Shown here: piece after piece, positions 61,796-64,000 of the stretch
Layout of the letters: every line of letters starts with the position of its first letter
Numbering within the stretch: the first letter of the stretch is position 1
Assembly: GCF_900168205.1 (NCBI RefSeq)
Contig: NZ_FUZE01000007.1
Span: 124,001 to 188,000 of the forward strand
DNA: 64,000 bases
Direction: 5' to 3'
From: Chryseobacterium balustinum
GTDB lineage: Bacteria; Bacteroidota; Bacteroidia; Flavobacteriales; Weeksellaceae
The notes under the pieces: model-generated
What the model was told of the DNA's origin: nothing
What the model saw: only the letters and a program-made list of their open reading frames with translations
The model's database searches: none
Program-made: the position numbers and the translations under genes

Positions 61796-64000
61796 ATGCC
61801 GAAAAAAATATTAAGAAATCTGCAGTTCGGTGTCGGTTTTTCATTATTGATACTTATTGCAAGCTCAATTGCTTCATATCTGAGTATTCAGAACCAGATG
61901 AATCATCGTGAAAGCGTTGGAAAAAGCAGACGTGCAGCAACCGCTGTAAAAGATGTTTTGGTGGCGCTTTTAGATGCAGAAACCGGAAGCCGTGGTTATC
62001 AGCTTACCGGAAGAGAAAGTTTTCTGGAACCTTACAACCGAAGTATAAGTGAATATGCAAACGCTATCGCACTTGCAAAAAATTTAGATGTAACAGATTC
62101 AACGCAACAAAAGCGTTTAGCTGTTTTAGAACAAAATGTTGAAAAAAGCATTAATAATCTAAAATTTTATGTTGAAAACAGACGCAAAGGTATTGTGATG
62201 ACTCAACAGCAAATATTAGAGAGCAAGGCTTATATGGACAATTGCCGTAAAGTGGTAAAAGATTTTGTACAGTATGAAGATGCTCAGCTGGAGATAAAAA
62301 ATAAAGACTTAAATCGTTCTTCAAATACTACGGTTATATTCATTGTGTTTTCTGCAATTTCTGCAATTGTAGTGACCGTTTTTTTCTATCTAAAATTAAG
62401 ATCAGATCTTGTACGCCGAGAGAAGCTTGAAAAAGATCTAAGAGATAAAGATGCACAGATATCACGTCGTGTAACTGCTGTTCAACAGATTGCAAGCAGA
62501 GTAGCCAACGGTGATTACACCCAGAAAGTAGTAGATAATTCGCAAGACGACTTGGGAGATTTGGTAGGATCTCTTAATCACATGACAGATTCTTTAAAAA
62601 AATCTTTCGAAACCATTAATAAAAGCGACTGGCGACAAAAAGGTTTAGCATTATTAAATGAATCTTTAGTAGGAAACAAATCGGTAAAAGAAGTATCAGA
62701 AAGATCTCTGAATCAGATTATAGAATACGGAAAATGCATCAACGGATCTTTATACATATTTGATGAAGGAATTTTAAGGCTTAATTCTGCTTTCGGTTTA
62801 GAAAGCAACATGAAAAAAAGCTTTGAACCTGGTGAAGGAATGATCGGACAAACTTTTGTCAACGAAAAACCTAAAGTGTATAACGATCTTAAAGAAAATG
62901 ATTTTATTGTAAGTTTTGCAAGCAGTAAACTGAAAGTAAACGGATTATTGTTAATCCCAATACTTTCTGATGGTCACTGTATTGGGGTTTTAGAACTAGC
63001 ATCCATTGCTAATTTTGATCAGGACAGAATCGATTTCTTTGTAGAAGGTACACGAAATATAGGAATTGCTCTAAACGCTGCAAAAGGGCGCGAAAAAGAA
63101 CAGCAATTATTAGAAGAAACCCAAGCTCAGTCTGAGGAACTGCAGGTACAGCATTCTGAATTGGAAAACCTTAATACAGAACTGGAAGCGCAAACCCAAA
63201 AACTTCAGGCTTCAGAAGAAGAACTGAGAGTGCAGCAGGAAGAGCTGATGCAGGCAAATGCTGAACTGGAAGAACGTTCCAGATTATTGGAAGATAAAAA
63301 TCATCTGATTGCTGAAAGAAATAATGAAATTCAGAAAAAGGTTGAAGAACTGGCGTTAAGCACTAAATACAAGTCTGAATTTTTGGCAAACATGTCTCAT
63401 GAATTGCGTACTCCTTTGAACTCAATTCTTCTTCTTTCCCGATTGATGGCAGAAAATCCTGAAGAAAATCTGAATGAAGATCAGGTGGAATCTGCAAAAG
63501 TGATTCAAAGTTCTGGAAGTAGTTTGTTGACATTGATTGACGAAATTTTAGATTTGGCTAAAATAGAATCCGGAAAAATGACTTTAGAATATCATGATAT
63601 TGAGATTACTGAAGTTGTACAAGATTTGAAAAGTCTCTTTAACCCTGTATTTTTAGATAAAAAGCTTCAATTTAACATCAATATCGATAAAGAAGTTGAA
63701 AAGGTTATCGAAACAGACCGTTTACGTGTAGATCAGGTTTTAAGAAATCTTCTTTCCAATTCATTGAAATTTACAAAACAAGGAAGTATTGATTTAAATA
63801 TTAAAAAAGATCCTAAAAATAAAGACTTCATCATTTTCTCTGTAAAAGACACCGGAATCGGAATCCCGGAAGATAAGCAGAAAATTATTTTTGAAGCTTT
63901 CCAGCAAGCTGATGGTTCTACCCGAAGACAGTTTGGGGGAACAGGTTTAGGATTGTCGATAAGCCGAGAAATCGCAAGATTATTGGGCGGAGAACTAAGC
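61796..64000 (+). CDS. CHASE3-HAMP-GAF sensor histidine kinase, cut by the window edge
   Basis: The first 735 residues of a large kinase, starting at ATG 61796, 4 bp after the previous stop. Span 1 is at 11-32 and a CHASE3 sensor follows ('VLVALLDAETGSRGYQLTG' is its marker). Span 2 lies at about 180-202, then HAMP (about 205-265), GAF (290-420, 'CINGSLYIFDEGILRLNSAFG' in part) and a long coiled coil rich in Glu/Gln. HisKA has His535 (FLANMSHELRTPLNS), and HATPase carries 'DQVLRNLLSNSLKFT', 'DTGIGIPE' and 'FGGTGLGLSIS'. Receiver domains often follow in such proteins but lie beyond the window. Confidence 0.9.
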   Translation, partial: MPKKILRNLQFGVGFSLLILIASSIASYLSIQNQMNHRESVGKSRRAATAVKDVLVALLDAETGSRGYQLTGRESFLEPYNRSISEYANAIALAKNLDVTDSTQQKRLAVLEQNVEKSINNLKFYVENRRKGIVMTQQQILESKAYMDNCRKVVKDFVQYEDAQLEIKNKDLNRSSNTTVIFIVFSAISAIVVTVFFYLKLRSDLVRREKLEKDLRDKDAQISRRVTAVQQIASRVANGDYTQKVVDNSQDDLGDLVGSLNHMTDSLKKSFETINKSDWRQKGLALLNESLVGNKSVKEVSERSLNQIIEYGKCINGSLYIFDEGILRLNSAFGLESNMKKSFEPGEGMIGQTFVNEKPKVYNDLKENDFIVSFASSKLKVNGLLLIPILSDGHCIGVLELASIANFDQDRIDFFVEGTRNIGIALNAAKGREKEQQLLEETQAQSEELQVQHSELENLNTELEAQTQKLQASEEELRVQQEELMQANAELEERSRLLEDKNHLIAERNNEIQKKVEELALSTKYKSEFLANMSHELRTPLNSILLLSRLMAENPEENLNEDQVESAKVIQSSGSSLLTLIDEILDLAKIESGKMTLEYHDIEITEVVQDLKSLFNPVFLDKKLQFNINIDKEVEKVIETDRLRVDQVLRNLLSNSLKFTKQGSIDLNIKKDPKNKDFIIFSVKDTGIGIPEDKQKIIFEAFQQADGSTRRQFGGTGLGLSISREIARLLGGELS

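Overview
The window looks like chromosome of a Bacteroidota bacterium of the Flavobacteriia, most likely Chryseobacterium or a close Weeksellaceae relative. The DNA is AT-rich, promoters follow the Bacteroidota pattern (TAnnTTTG at -7) and Shine-Dalgarno sites are mostly absent. Gene content fits: a SusC/SusD pair, a three-gene Wolinella/Bacteroides-type sdhCAB, a short KdpD with a separate kinase, many Gln-ending signal peptides and LytTR signalling. The genus is an inference from protein style. No rRNA, tRNA, CRISPR array, transposase or phage gene was recognised, so this reads as core and niche-adaptive chromosome.

Layout. 1-4.0 kb: a sugar operon entering from the left (PfkB kinase end, FHS permease, LamB-like porin, ketose 3-epimerase). 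4.1-9.1 kb: a helix-turn-helix-less AraC-like sensor protein, a secreted PL1 pectate lyase, a ClC channel with CBS domains, a tiny ORF ending inside a terminator, and a small secreted protein. 9.2-13.5 kb, minus strand: MocR regulator, a small unknown protein, a TetX-like flavin monooxygenase, an AraC regulator and a DUF3817 membrane protein. 13.7-18.5 kb: a TolC-HlyD-ABC2-ABC2 export operon with no ATPase gene. 18.5-24.7 kb, minus strand: porin, DASS dicarboxylate transporter and sdhCAB, a coherent succinate uptake and oxidation cluster. 25-32 kb: serine hydrolase, secreted and membrane unknowns, an AlkC/AlkD-like HEAT protein, an HxlR regulator and a large AsmA/DUF748-like protein with an internal tandem duplication.

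33.2-43.1 kb: a LytS-type sensor kinase and a LytTR response regulator bracket a zinc metalloprotease and a SusC/SusD pair. I read this as a peptide- or protein-utilisation locus with its own two-component system. 43.4-46.1 kb: an OmpA-family protein behind a structured leader, then a YncE-like lipoprotein.

46.4-57.7 kb: the potassium locus. An NtrC-type sigma-54 activator is followed by a small cytosolic protein, a run of tiny single-membrane-span ORFs that includes KdpF, then kdpA, kdpB, kdpC, a porin, an N-terminal-only KdpD and a separate histidine kinase. 57.7-60 kb: stress-type small genes (lmo0937 family, DUF892/YciE, unknowns). 60.05 kb to the end: a very good sigma-54 promoter, then a 70-residue ORF, a receiver-PAS-histidine kinase and a CHASE3-HAMP-GAF histidine kinase cut by the window edge.

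Most unusual points: the tiny membrane-peptide run before kdpA, the sigma-54 promoter feeding the last signalling operon, the leader with a terminator-like hairpin before ompA, the 8.4 kb tiny ORF whose stop codon lies in a terminator loop, and the 546-bp in-frame duplication.
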